Shown here in pieces: positions 32,865-40,431 of a stretch of DNA of 64,000 nt. Numbering within the stretch: the first letter of the stretch is position 1; the number at the start of each line of letters is the position of its first letter. The translations under genes and the position numbers were made by a program. The notes beneath the pieces were generated by a model, which worked only from the letters and a program-made list of their open reading frames with translations, did not search any database and was not told the origin of the DNA. This stretch comes from Novosphingobium ovatum (GTDB lineage: Bacteria > Pseudomonadota > Alphaproteobacteria > Sphingomonadales > Sphingomonadaceae). Location of the stretch: assembly GCF_009909235.1 (NCBI RefSeq), contig NZ_JAAAPO010000001.1:682001-746000 (forward strand), written 5' to 3'.

Positions 32865-33530
32865 TCAGCCCTTTTTGCGGCGTTTCAGCACGATCAGCTG
32901 ATAATAGCCCAACGGCCCCCGCCGCGTGCGGATCTTGAACCGGCGGGTGGCCACTGCGCCGGCAGCGCGTTCCGACAGGTCCAGCCGGGGCGTCACATGG
33001 AAATGCCGCAGCCACGCGCGCAACCCGGCGCGCAACGGTTGCGGCACGCCCGCGCAATCGCCAAAATCGACGATATGCAGCTCTCCGCCCGGCGCCAGCA
33101 CGGCGCAGGCGGCGTGCAATGCGGCCTGCCAGTCGGGGATCATCGAGAGCGCATAGGAGATGAACACCCGGTCGAATTCCGCCCGGCCAAACAGGGCAAC
33201 CGGATCGAAGGCGCAGGCGTCGCCCTGGGCCAGATGGGCGCGCGCCATCAGGCGGCCCTGCGCCGTGGCCAGCATCTGTTCGGAAATGTCAAAGCCATAC
33301 AGCCGCGCGTGGGGCCAGATATCGCCCACCTGCGCCAGATTGCGGCCCGTGCCACAGCCGATCTCCAGCACATGCGCGCCATCGGCCAGATCCAGCCCGG
33401 CGATCATCCGGTCGCGGCCAAACAGGAAATATTTGCGCGTCACGTCATAGATGTGCCGTTGCCAGCGATAGACATCATCCATCAGCGCGCCATGCCGCGC
33501 GGGCGTATCGTTCAGGGGCAGAGTGGCCAT
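32865..33530 (-). CDS. btaB: BtaB-like SAM-dependent N-methyltransferase
   Basis: A 221-residue class I methyltransferase with motif I VLEIGCGTGRNL at about residues 54-65, placed 5 nt behind btaA. In Rhodobacter and Sinorhizobium BtaB adds three methyl groups to diacylglyceryl-homoserine, giving the betaine lipid DGTS. N-terminal YRWQRHIYDVTRKYFLFGRD is typical of BtaB and related phospholipid methyltransferases. Assignment rests on homology pattern plus the btaA neighbour. Confidence 0.85.
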   Translation of the reverse strand: MATLPLNDTPARHGALMDDVYRWQRHIYDVTRKYFLFGRDRMIAGLDLADGAHVLEIGCGTGRNLAQVGDIWPHARLYGFDISEQMLATAQGRLMARAHLAQGDACAFDPVALFGRAEFDRVFISYALSMIPDWQAALHAACAVLAPGGELHIVDFGDCAGVPQPLRAGLRAWLRHFHVTPRLDLSERAAGAVATRRFKIRTRRGPLGYYQLIVLKRRKKG

Positions 33531-33535
33531 CGCGC

Positions 33536-34777
33536 TTACCCCGCAAACCGATAGAGATGCAGCCCGCCATAGATCGACGAGCGGTCCGCCGCGACCAGCG
33601 CGCGGGCTTGTGCCGGGTCATAAGCCCAGCGCGACAGGATCGTGTCGGGCACGCGGCCGGGCAACAGCGTTTCCTCGGCGGCGGTGCGGAACAACACGCG
33701 CGCGTTGGGGCGGGCGGTGCGGGTGATCTGCGCCCACAGATCGGTCAATTGCGCGTCATCCATCCAGTCCTGCGCGTCCAGCAGAATATAGCGGTCAACG
33801 CTGGCGGCGGGCTGGGCGCGCAGATGGTCGGTAAAGCTGGTGTGGCGCCATTCCACCCGGCCCACGCGGTCGCGCAGCGTGTCATAATGGGCGGCCTGCA
33901 AACAGGGCGGCAGCGGCGCGTCCGCGTCCCGCCCATAGCCCCGGTTGAACGCCTGCCAGGCAAAGTAATTGTCGGTGATCGGAAAGCCGCAGGCCAGTTG
34001 CTCCAACCGGGCGCGCAACACATGGGCCATGCGCGCATCGCCAGCCAGCGCGTCGAATTGCGCAGGCGGAATGCCCAGACCAAACAGGCTGGCGGGCTGG
34101 TTCGTCAGCCATCGGATAAAGGCCTTGTCGAACAGGGGGGCGATGGTCGCGTCAAAGATGGCGCGCTGTTCGGCCATGTCGCGCGCGGCCAGCACCGCGC
34201 GCAGATCCACGCCATAGGCCCGCGCCAGCAGATGCGCCGCGCCGATGAAATGCCCCAACAGCCCGCGCCGATAGATCCCCCGCGCAAAGCCGCCAATCCG
34301 CCGCCGGCCGATCGCGTCGCGCCCCTGCCAATAGCGGCGGGTGGCCTCGTCCAGATGCGGGGCCAGCGTGCTGGCATAGGTCGCCGGATTGTCGCGATGG
34401 TCAGCCTCGATCAAAAAGCGGCGCAGCGCGGCATAATCGGGCAGATGGGTAAAGGCGGCCTGTTTCAACCGGCCCAGCGCGATATGCGCGGTGTTCAGAT
34501 CCACCGCCGTGATCTGGGCCGGATCGGCCACCAGATAGGACAGCGCGTTGCACGAGCCGGACGCGATGGTGACGATACGGTCGCCCGGCTGAATATCCAG
34601 CGCCTGCATGTCCACCACCGGGTCCTCCCAGATCTGGGCATAGACCAGCCCGCGAAAGGCCAGCGCAAAGGCGCGGTCCATCAGGCGTTGGCGCAAGCCC
34701 GCATGGTGGCGCACCACGGCGGCGTCGATGATGTGCGGGGCAGGGGCGGTAAAGGGCAGGGCGGCTGTTGCGGTCAT
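33536..34777 (-). CDS. btaA: BtaA-like SAM:diacylglycerol 3-amino-3-carboxypropyltransferase
   Basis: A DUF3419 protein, 413 aa, which transfers the aminocarboxypropyl group of SAM to diacylglycerol, the first step of betaine-lipid synthesis. Family landmarks are GLVYAQIWEDPVVDMQAL at about residues 43-60, ASGSCNALSYLV and VDLNTAHIALGRLK. It forms an operon with btaB. The pathway replaces phospholipids under phosphate limitation in other alphaproteobacteria, and a Pho-box-like repeat lies 34 nt upstream. Confidence 0.9.
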   Translation of the reverse strand: MTATAALPFTAPAPHIIDAAVVRHHAGLRQRLMDRAFALAFRGLVYAQIWEDPVVDMQALDIQPGDRIVTIASGSCNALSYLVADPAQITAVDLNTAHIALGRLKQAAFTHLPDYAALRRFLIEADHRDNPATYASTLAPHLDEATRRYWQGRDAIGRRRIGGFARGIYRRGLLGHFIGAAHLLARAYGVDLRAVLAARDMAEQRAIFDATIAPLFDKAFIRWLTNQPASLFGLGIPPAQFDALAGDARMAHVLRARLEQLACGFPITDNYFAWQAFNRGYGRDADAPLPPCLQAAHYDTLRDRVGRVEWRHTSFTDHLRAQPAASVDRYILLDAQDWMDDAQLTDLWAQITRTARPNARVLFRTAAEETLLPGRVPDTILSRWAYDPAQARALVAADRSSIYGGLHLYRFAG

Positions 34778-34810
34778 GGCGGTGCCTTATCGCCGCCGCG
34801 TTGCGCCGCC

Positions 34811-34828
34811 GTGACGGTTGCGTGACGC
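34811..34828 (-). promoter_or_regulatory. candidate Pho box upstream of btaAB
   Basis: On the minus strand two repeats GCGTCAC and CCGTCAC stand 11 bp apart, the period of PhoB boxes (alphaproteobacterial consensus CTGTCAT-N4-CTGTCAT). The core GTCA is kept in both halves, but the first two and the last positions differ. The box lies 33-34 nt before the btaA start. Confidence 0.45.
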
Positions 34829-34869
34829 TTTGGCGTCAGTCATGCAAGGCGATGCGGACGCATAGGCGG

Positions 34870-34897
34870 TTGTGCTGTCACAATCCGGCTCTATATG
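34870..34897 (+). promoter_or_regulatory. candidate promoter of the polyamine operon
   Basis: TTGTGC, 16 nt, TATATG: a plausible sigma-70 promoter 60 nt before the carboxynorspermidine dehydrogenase gene. Inferred from consensus only. Confidence 0.45.
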
Positions 34898-34957
34898 GCG
34901 GCATTCGGATTTTTCGGGCGCCCTTTGTGCGCGCCCGCATGCTATGGAGGTCCCCGC

Positions 34958-36169
34958 ATGGGCAAGGTTCTGGTGATTGGCGCGGGCGGCGTCGGTTCGG
35001 TCGCGGTGCACAAGATGGCGATGAACGCCAATATCTTCTCGGACATTCATCTGGCCAGCCGCACCAAGAGCAAGTGCGACGCCATCGCCCAGTCGGTCAA
35101 GGAGCGCACCGGCGTTGACGTGGCCACCTATGCCATCGACGCCGAGGATGTGCCCGCGCTGGCCGCCCTGATCAAGCAGATCGGGCCGAAACTGGTGGTC
35201 AATCTGGCGCTGCCCTATCAGGATCTGACGATCATGGACGCCTGCCTGATCGCGGGCGCGCATTACATGGACACCGCCAACTATGAGCCCAAGGATGTGG
35301 CCAAGTTCGAATACCATTGGCAGTGGGCCTATCAGGACCGCTTCAAGGAAGCCGGCCTGACCGCGCTGTTGGGCAGCGGCTTTGATCCGGGCGTGACCAG
35401 CGTGTTCGCCATGTGGCTGAAAAAGCACAAGCTCAAGACCATCCGTCAGCTGGACATTCTGGACTGCAACGGCGGCGATCATGGTCAGGCGTTCGCCACC
35501 AATTTCAACCCCGAAATCAACATCCGCGAAGTGACCGCCCCGGCGCGCCATTGGGAAAACGGCCAGTTCATCGAAACGCCCGCCATGGCGAACAAGGTGA
35601 CGTTCGATTTCGATCAGGTCGGCCCCAAGAACATGTACATGATGTACCATGAGGAGCTGGAATCTCTGGCCAAGTTCATCCCCGAGCTGGAGCGTGGCCG
35701 GTTCTGGATGACCTTTGGCGATGAGTATATCAAGCATCTGACCGTGTTGCAGAATGTCGGCATGACGCGGATCGATCCGGTGATGTATAACGGGGTGGAG
35801 ATCATCCCGCTGCAATTCCTGAAAGCCGTGTTGCCCGAACCCAGCACGCTGGGCGCGACGACCAAGGGCAAGACGAACATCGGCGACATCGCCACCGGCG
35901 AGGCGCTGGATGGTTCGGGCGAAAAGACGTTCTATATCAAGAACATCTGCGACCATGAGGTCTGCTATGAGGAAACCGGCAATCAGGCCGTCAGCTACAC
36001 GACCGGCGTTCCGGCAATGATCGGCGCGGCGATGGTGATGCAGGACATCTGGACCGGGGCGGGCGTGTTCAACATCGAACAGTTCGATCCCGATCCCTTC
36101 ATGGCGATGCTGAATGACCACGGCCTGCCCTGGACGGTCGAGGAACTGGACGGCCCGGTCGCGTTCTGA
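34958..36169 (+). CDS. carboxynorspermidine/carboxyspermidine dehydrogenase
   Basis: A saccharopine-dehydrogenase-like enzyme of 403 aa. It reductively condenses a diamine (putrescine or diaminopropane) with aspartate semialdehyde to carboxy(nor)spermidine. The N-terminal Rossmann motif is VLVIGAGGVGSVAVHKMA; later NLALPYQDLTIMDACL and LLGSGFDPGVTSVFA are family landmarks. GGAGG precedes the ATG. The decarboxylase for its product follows two genes later, which fixes the pathway. Putrescine as the amine, giving spermidine, is the likely route in this lineage. Confidence 0.92.
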   Translation: MGKVLVIGAGGVGSVAVHKMAMNANIFSDIHLASRTKSKCDAIAQSVKERTGVDVATYAIDAEDVPALAALIKQIGPKLVVNLALPYQDLTIMDACLIAGAHYMDTANYEPKDVAKFEYHWQWAYQDRFKEAGLTALLGSGFDPGVTSVFAMWLKKHKLKTIRQLDILDCNGGDHGQAFATNFNPEINIREVTAPARHWENGQFIETPAMANKVTFDFDQVGPKNMYMMYHEELESLAKFIPELERGRFWMTFGDEYIKHLTVLQNVGMTRIDPVMYNGVEIIPLQFLKAVLPEPSTLGATTKGKTNIGDIATGEALDGSGEKTFYIKNICDHEVCYEETGNQAVSYTTGVPAMIGAAMVMQDIWTGAGVFNIEQFDPDPFMAMLNDHGLPWTVEELDGPVAF

Positions 36170-36186
36170 TCCGGGCAAGCGCATTG

Positions 36187-36531
36187 ATGAATTGGAACCT
36201 GATCCTGCCGCCGGTATTGCTGGCGGGGTCGAATGTGCTGATGAATCTGGCTTGGTACGGCCACCTGAAAACGCCCGCAAAGGCGCTGTGGGTGGCCGTT
36301 CTGGTCAGTTGGGGCATTGCCTTTTTCGAATATTGGCTGGCGGTGCCGGCCAATCGCATCGGCGCGCGGGCCTATAATCTGGCGCAGTTGAAAACGATGC
36401 AGGAAGTGCTCTCGCTGGCCACATTTGTCGGCATGGCGTGGGTGATGTTCGGGCAAAGGCCGGGGTGGAGCCATCTCCTCGGTTTTGCGCTGATCGCGGC
36501 GGGCGCCGCGCTGATATTCAAAAGTCACTGA
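36187..36531 (+). CDS. DUF486 four-TM membrane protein
   Basis: A 114-residue protein with four hydrophobic segments, of the small DMT-like DUF486 family (NVLMNLAWYGHLK, then FFEYWLAVPANRIG). It lies between the two carboxyspermidine pathway genes (17 nt after the first, 26 nt before the second), so it is co-expressed with them. Small DMT relatives such as MdtJI export spermidine in E. coli; a polyamine transport role here is an inference from position. The TTG at 36184 could also start it. Confidence 0.85.
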   Translation: MNWNLILPPVLLAGSNVLMNLAWYGHLKTPAKALWVAVLVSWGIAFFEYWLAVPANRIGARAYNLAQLKTMQEVLSLATFVGMAWVMFGQRPGWSHLLGFALIAAGAALIFKSH

Positions 36532-36557
36532 TTGGAGACCCCCGATGGAAACCCCCA

Positions 36558-37742
36558 ATGGAAACTAGGGCAGGCGATCCCGGCGCGTTCCGGCATTTTG
36601 ATCTGAACCGCGTCGATTCCCCCGCTTTCGTGGTGGATGAGGCACGGTTGCGCGCCAATCTGGCGGTGCTGGCCGATGTGCGCGACCGGGCGGGCATCCG
36701 CCTGCTGGCCGCGATGAAGGCGTTTTCCATGTGGCGCGTCGCGCCCATCATCGGCGAATATCTGGACGGGGTATGCACGTCCGGCCTGTGGGAAGCGCGG
36801 CTGGCGGCCGAACACTATAAGGGCGAGATCGCCACCTATTGCGCCGGGTACAAGGCGCAGGATCTGCCCGAAATCTGTGGCATGTCGGACCATGTGATCT
36901 TCAACTCGCCGATGCAGATCGCCCGTTTTGCGCCTGAACTGGCCGCCGCGCGCAAGGGCGGCAGCGAATTTGACGTGGGCCTGCGCATCAACCCCCTGCA
37001 CCGCGAGGGCGAGGTCGAGAAATACGACCCCTGCGCGCTGGGCTCGCGCCTGGGCTTTCCGATCGACCAGTTGACGCCCGAAGATCTGGAAGGCGTCACC
37101 GGCATCCATTTCCACACCCTGTGCGAACAGGATTTCGAACCGTTGCAGCGCACATGGGCGGCGGTGTTCCCGATGATCGCGCCCTATCTGGTGGCCAATG
37201 GCGGGCCGATCCAGTGGCTGAACTTTGGCGGCGGGCACCATATCACGCGCGCCGATTATCAGCGCGACGATCTGGTCGAATTCCTGAAGGCGGTGAAGGT
37301 GCAGACCGGCTGTACGCTCTATCTGGAGCCGGGCGAGGCGGTGGCGCTGGACACCGGGATCCTGATCGGCACCATTCTGGACACGCACACCAATGGCGTG
37401 CCGGTGGCGATTGTCGACATTTCGGCCACTTGCCACATGCCCGACGTGATCGAGGCGCCCTACCGCCCGGCCATGCTGGGTGAGCGGGACGATGTGGAGC
37501 CTGTCCGGCTGGGTGGGCCGTCCTGTCTGGCGGGCGATGTGATTGGCGACTATGGCCTGCCGGTGCCGTGTGAACCGGGGCAGCGTTTCGCCTTTCTGGA
37601 TCAGGCGCATTATTCCATGGTCAAGACCACGACCTTCAACGGCGTGCCGCTGCCCTCGATCTGGCTATGGAACAGCGCGGATGATTCGCTGGAATGCGTG
37701 AAACGGTTCGACTGGACCACCTTCCGCGACCGGCTGAGTTAA
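36558..37742 (+). CDS. nspC: carboxynorspermidine decarboxylase
   Basis: PLP-dependent alanine-racemase-fold decarboxylase, 394 aa. It removes CO2 from carboxy(nor)spermidine to give (nor)spermidine. The PLP lysine is Lys54 in LLAAMKAFSMW; other family features are GIHFHTLCEQDFEPL, NFGGGHHITRADY and LEPGEAVALDTG. The open frame reaches back to 36438, but that part overlaps the DUF486 gene; the ATG at 36558 is chosen. A second ATG at 36545 is out of frame and closes after seven codons. Confidence 0.93.
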   Translation: METRAGDPGAFRHFDLNRVDSPAFVVDEARLRANLAVLADVRDRAGIRLLAAMKAFSMWRVAPIIGEYLDGVCTSGLWEARLAAEHYKGEIATYCAGYKAQDLPEICGMSDHVIFNSPMQIARFAPELAAARKGGSEFDVGLRINPLHREGEVEKYDPCALGSRLGFPIDQLTPEDLEGVTGIHFHTLCEQDFEPLQRTWAAVFPMIAPYLVANGGPIQWLNFGGGHHITRADYQRDDLVEFLKAVKVQTGCTLYLEPGEAVALDTGILIGTILDTHTNGVPVAIVDISATCHMPDVIEAPYRPAMLGERDDVEPVRLGGPSCLAGDVIGDYGLPVPCEPGQRFAFLDQAHYSMVKTTTFNGVPLPSIWLWNSADDSLECVKRFDWTTFRDRLS

Positions 37743-37776
37743 GCGGAAAACTGTCATAATCCTGCAATGATTCAAC

Positions 37777-37803
37777 GCCATGCGGCAGAATAGGCCGCAT
37801 GGC
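37777..37803. terminator. perfect 10-bp hairpin between nspC and decarboxylase gene
   Basis: GCCATGCGGC (37777-37786) pairs with GCCGCATGGC (37794-37803) around AGAATAG. No T run follows on the plus strand, so it may be a weak terminator, an RNA-processing signal or a regulator-binding dyad. Confidence 0.5.
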
Positions 37804-37847
37804 GCCTGGACCGCGAAACCGCGCGGGGGCAGGGCGCAAAAATCCCC

Positions 37848-37875
37848 TTGCACCCCCCGCAAAATGGCCTATACG
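37848..37875 (+). promoter_or_regulatory. candidate promoter of the ornithine decarboxylase leader
   Basis: TTGCAC, 16 nt, TATACG. It fits a sigma-70 promoter and would start transcription near 37882, giving a leader of roughly 88 nt before the decarboxylase start. Confidence 0.55.
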
Positions 37876-37881
37876 CACCCC

Positions 37882-37969
37882 CCTCGCTGCCCCATGGGGA
37901 CTTCCAAACCGCAAGGCAGCTTCGTCTTCGTGTTTATCTGGCCGAAAGGCCTATTGGGGGTCCCTTGCG
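37882..37969 (+). promoter_or_regulatory. structured 5' leader of the ornithine decarboxylase gene
   Basis: The presumed leader can fold into a stem GCTGCC (37886-37891) with GGCAGC (37915-37920). Its loop contains GGGAC (37897-37901), complementary to GTCCC (37960-37964), next to the SD-like GGGGG (37956-37960). This would be a pseudoknot touching the ribosome-binding site. A GGCC-GAAA-GGCC hairpin (37940-37951) stands between. Rfam lists a speF leader motif before ornithine decarboxylase genes in alphaproteobacteria; whether this is that motif needs a covariance search. Folding was done by eye. Confidence 0.5.
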
Positions 37970-39178
37970 TTGTCCATTCACCAAGATGCACCGGCTGTAG
38001 TTCGCGCCTTTTCGCCGACCGAACCCGTTATCCTCAATCGTCCGCAGGCGGCAGCCCGCGCGGCCCGCTTCTTTGTCGAGAAGTTTCCGGGCAAGTCGCT
38101 CTATGCCGTCAAGGCGAACCCGTCGCCCGACCTGTTGGCCGTGCTGTGGGACGCAGGCGTGACCCATTACGACACCGCCAGCATCGCCGAAGTGCGTCTG
38201 GTGCGCGAGGCCTTGGGGCCGGACGCGGTGTTGTGCTTCATGCACCCGGTCAAGCCTGTGGCCGCCATCCATGAGGCTTATCACATCCACGGTGTGCGCA
38301 CCTTCAGCCTGGACAGCCACGAAGAGCTGGAAAAGATCGTTGAAGCGACCCGCGACCGCGATGGCAATGACGCCACCGACTTGTCGCTGTGCGTGCGTCT
38401 GCGCGTGTCCTCGGAATATTCCGAACTCAGCCTCGCGTCCAAGTTTGGCGTCGATCTGGCCGATGCCGCCCCGCTGTTGCAGGCCACGCGTCAGGTCGCC
38501 GATTGCCTTGGCATCTGCTTCCATGTGGGCAGCCAAGCGATGTCGCCCTTTGCCTATGTGCAGGCGCTCGAGCGCGTGCGTGCGGCGATTGTCGACGCGT
38601 CGGTGACGGTGGATATCATTGATGTGGGCGGTGGCTTCCCCTCGATCTATCCGGGCATGGAACCGGCCCCGATGGAGGATTATTTCGCCTCGATCCACCG
38701 CGCGGCTGAATCGCTGCCGGTGTCCTATTCGTCGGAATTGTGGTGCGAACCGGGCCGTGCCCTGTCGGCCGAATTCAATTCGATGATCGTGCAGGTGGAA
38801 AAGCGTCGCGGCAACGAGCTGTTCATCAATGAGGGTGCCTATGGCGCGCTGTATGATGCGGCCCATGTCGATTGGCGTTTCCCCGTGCGCTGCCTGAACG
38901 AGACGCGCGAGGGTGCGGCCGAGGAATTCGCCTTCTACGGCCCGACCTGCGATGACGCCGATTACATGGAAGGCCCGTTCCGTCTGCCCGCCGACATCCA
39001 GCCGGGCGACTATATCGAGATCGGCATGCTGGGCGCCTATGGCGCGGCCATGCGCACGCGCTTCAACGGTTTTGGTACCGGCCTGTCGGTCGATGTCAGC
39101 GATGAGCCGATGAACAGCCAGTATCGTGGCGACCGGGTCCACCCGCGCGCCAAGGACAATGTCGTCTCGCTGCGCTGA
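37970..39178 (+). CDS. ornithine/lysine decarboxylase (PLP, alanine racemase fold)
   Basis: Type III-fold ornithine or lysine/ornithine decarboxylase, 402 aa with TTG at 37970 as start (SD GGGGG 9 nt upstream). No ATG fits: the next in-frame ATG would cut off the PLP region. Lys48 in SLYAVKANPSP binds PLP; CFHVGSQAMSP, DVGGGFPSIYPG and the catalytic Cys in YGPTCDDADYM follow. It makes putrescine, the amine substrate of the dehydrogenase upstream. It has its own promoter and a structured leader. Confidence 0.92.
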   Translation: MSIHQDAPAVVRAFSPTEPVILNRPQAAARAARFFVEKFPGKSLYAVKANPSPDLLAVLWDAGVTHYDTASIAEVRLVREALGPDAVLCFMHPVKPVAAIHEAYHIHGVRTFSLDSHEELEKIVEATRDRDGNDATDLSLCVRLRVSSEYSELSLASKFGVDLADAAPLLQATRQVADCLGICFHVGSQAMSPFAYVQALERVRAAIVDASVTVDIIDVGGGFPSIYPGMEPAPMEDYFASIHRAAESLPVSYSSELWCEPGRALSAEFNSMIVQVEKRRGNELFINEGAYGALYDAAHVDWRFPVRCLNETREGAAEEFAFYGPTCDDADYMEGPFRLPADIQPGDYIEIGMLGAYGAAMRTRFNGFGTGLSVDVSDEPMNSQYRGDRVHPRAKDNVVSLR

Positions 39179-39203
39179 AGCGCGGTAAACGGACGCTATT
39201 TCG

Positions 39204-39235
39204 GGGCGAGGGCGGCATGGCCGCTCTCGCCCTTT
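39204..39235 (+). terminator. terminator after the decarboxylase
   Basis: A 12-bp interrupted stem (GGGCGAG-GCGGC with GCCGC-CTCGCCC), ATG loop, followed by TTTGCG; the T tract is short. Confidence 0.65.
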
Positions 39236-39329
39236 GCGTGTCCTTAACCGATGGGCGGCACTATTGGTCGGAAACGTACCCGATTGCCCCTTTCGCTTTG
39301 CCCTGATCGCCCCTACATGCGCGGATACT

Positions 39330-39812
39330 ATGGCCAGACCAACTCCCGCCGCCTTTGACAAGAAAAAGACCGTCGCCGAAAACCGGCGCGCGCGCTTCGA
39401 CTATTACATCGACGAGACCTATGAGGCGGGCATCTGCCTGACCGGGACCGAGGTGAAGAGTCTGCGTTTTGGCGAGGGGTCGATTGCCGAATCCTATGCC
39501 GAGGTGCAGGGCGGTGAGGTGTGGCTGGTCAATTCGAACGTCCCCGAATTCAGCCACGGCAACCGTTACAACCACGAGCCCAAGCGTCCCCGCAAGCTGT
39601 TGCTGCACGAGCGCGAGATCGCCAAGATGACCGGCGCGGTCGAGCGCAAGGGCATGACGCTCGTGCCGCTCTCGATCTATTTCAACGGGCGCGGCCGGGC
39701 CAAGGTGGAACTGGCGCTGGCCAAGGGCAAGAACGCGGCCGACAAGCGTGCAACGATGAAAGAGCGCGACTGGAAGCGCGATCAGCAGCGCATCCTGCGC
39801 GAGTACAAGTGA
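39330..39812 (+). CDS. smpB: SsrA-binding protein
   Basis: SmpB, the tmRNA partner in rescue of stalled ribosomes, 160 aa. The family landmarks are all present: [45 protein letters not shown] segment at about 84-97, and the basic C-terminal tail [14 protein letters not shown]. The frame extends to 39234, but [13 protein letters not shown] at 39330 is the normal start. It overlaps the next gene by 4 nt. Confidence 0.96.
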   Translation: MARPTPAAFDKKKTVAENRRARFDYYIDETYEAGICLTGTEVKSLRFGEGSIAESYAEVQGGEVWLVNSNVPEFSHGNRYNHEPKRPRKLLLHEREIAKMTGAVERKGMTLVPLSIYFNGRGRAKVELALAKGKNAADKRATMKERDWKRDQQRILREYK

Positions 39813-40423
39813 GCGCGGCCGGGCCTGAACGCCCTGTTGAGGCCGATGTCACCTGGTTCGCCCGGCAATGGGAACGGATGGCGCGCTGGATGGCCACGCA
39901 TGTCCCCACGCGTGAAGCGCTGGAGGAAAGCCGGCTCATCCGGCCCTTTGCCCATTTGGTGCTGCGGGCCGAATTGTGGCGCTTTACCCGGCGCAGCGTG
40001 CCGCGCGGGGTGGCGATGGGGCTGTTTGTCGGCATTTTCGCGCTGATCCCCGGTGTCCAGATCGTGGGCGCGGCTTTGATGTGCGTGCCGGGGCGCGGGA
40101 ATATCCCGCTGGCCGCGGCGATGACGTTCCTGTCCAATCCGGCGACCACGCCCTTCATCCTGATTGGTTCGATCTTTGTCGGCAATGGGCTGGGCTTTCA
40201 TGCCGATCTGGCGACGCTGAACGGATTGATGGCGCATCACGCCGGATTGGCGGAGTGGGCCGGTTGGGTGGTGTCGGATGCCGCGCCCGCCTTGCTGGTC
40301 GGGCTGTTCACCATCTCGGCGGTGGCGGCGGCGGTCGGCTATGTGCTGGCGATGGCACTGTGGCGGCTTTGGATTGTGCGTAAGTGGCGCCACCGGTTGC
40401 ACCCGTCCGACACAGCGATATAG
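39809..40423 (+). CDS. DUF2062 membrane protein
   Basis: A 204-residue inner-membrane protein, GTG start overlapping the smpB stop (GTGA). The DUF2062 core with [18 protein letters not shown] and [19 protein letters not shown] at about residues 67-130 is clear; there are about three to four TM segments. The function of the family is unknown. It is probably co-transcribed with smpB and lies 8 nt before cckA. Confidence 0.87.
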   Translation: MSAAGPERPVEADVTWFARQWERMARWMATHVPTREALEESRLIRPFAHLVLRAELWRFTRRSVPRGVAMGLFVGIFALIPGVQIVGAALMCVPGRGNIPLAAAMTFLSNPATTPFILIGSIFVGNGLGFHADLATLNGLMAHHAGLAEWAGWVVSDAAPALLVGLFTISAVAAAVGYVLAMALWRLWIVRKWRHRLHPSDTAI

Positions 40424-40431
40424 TCCGCCCC

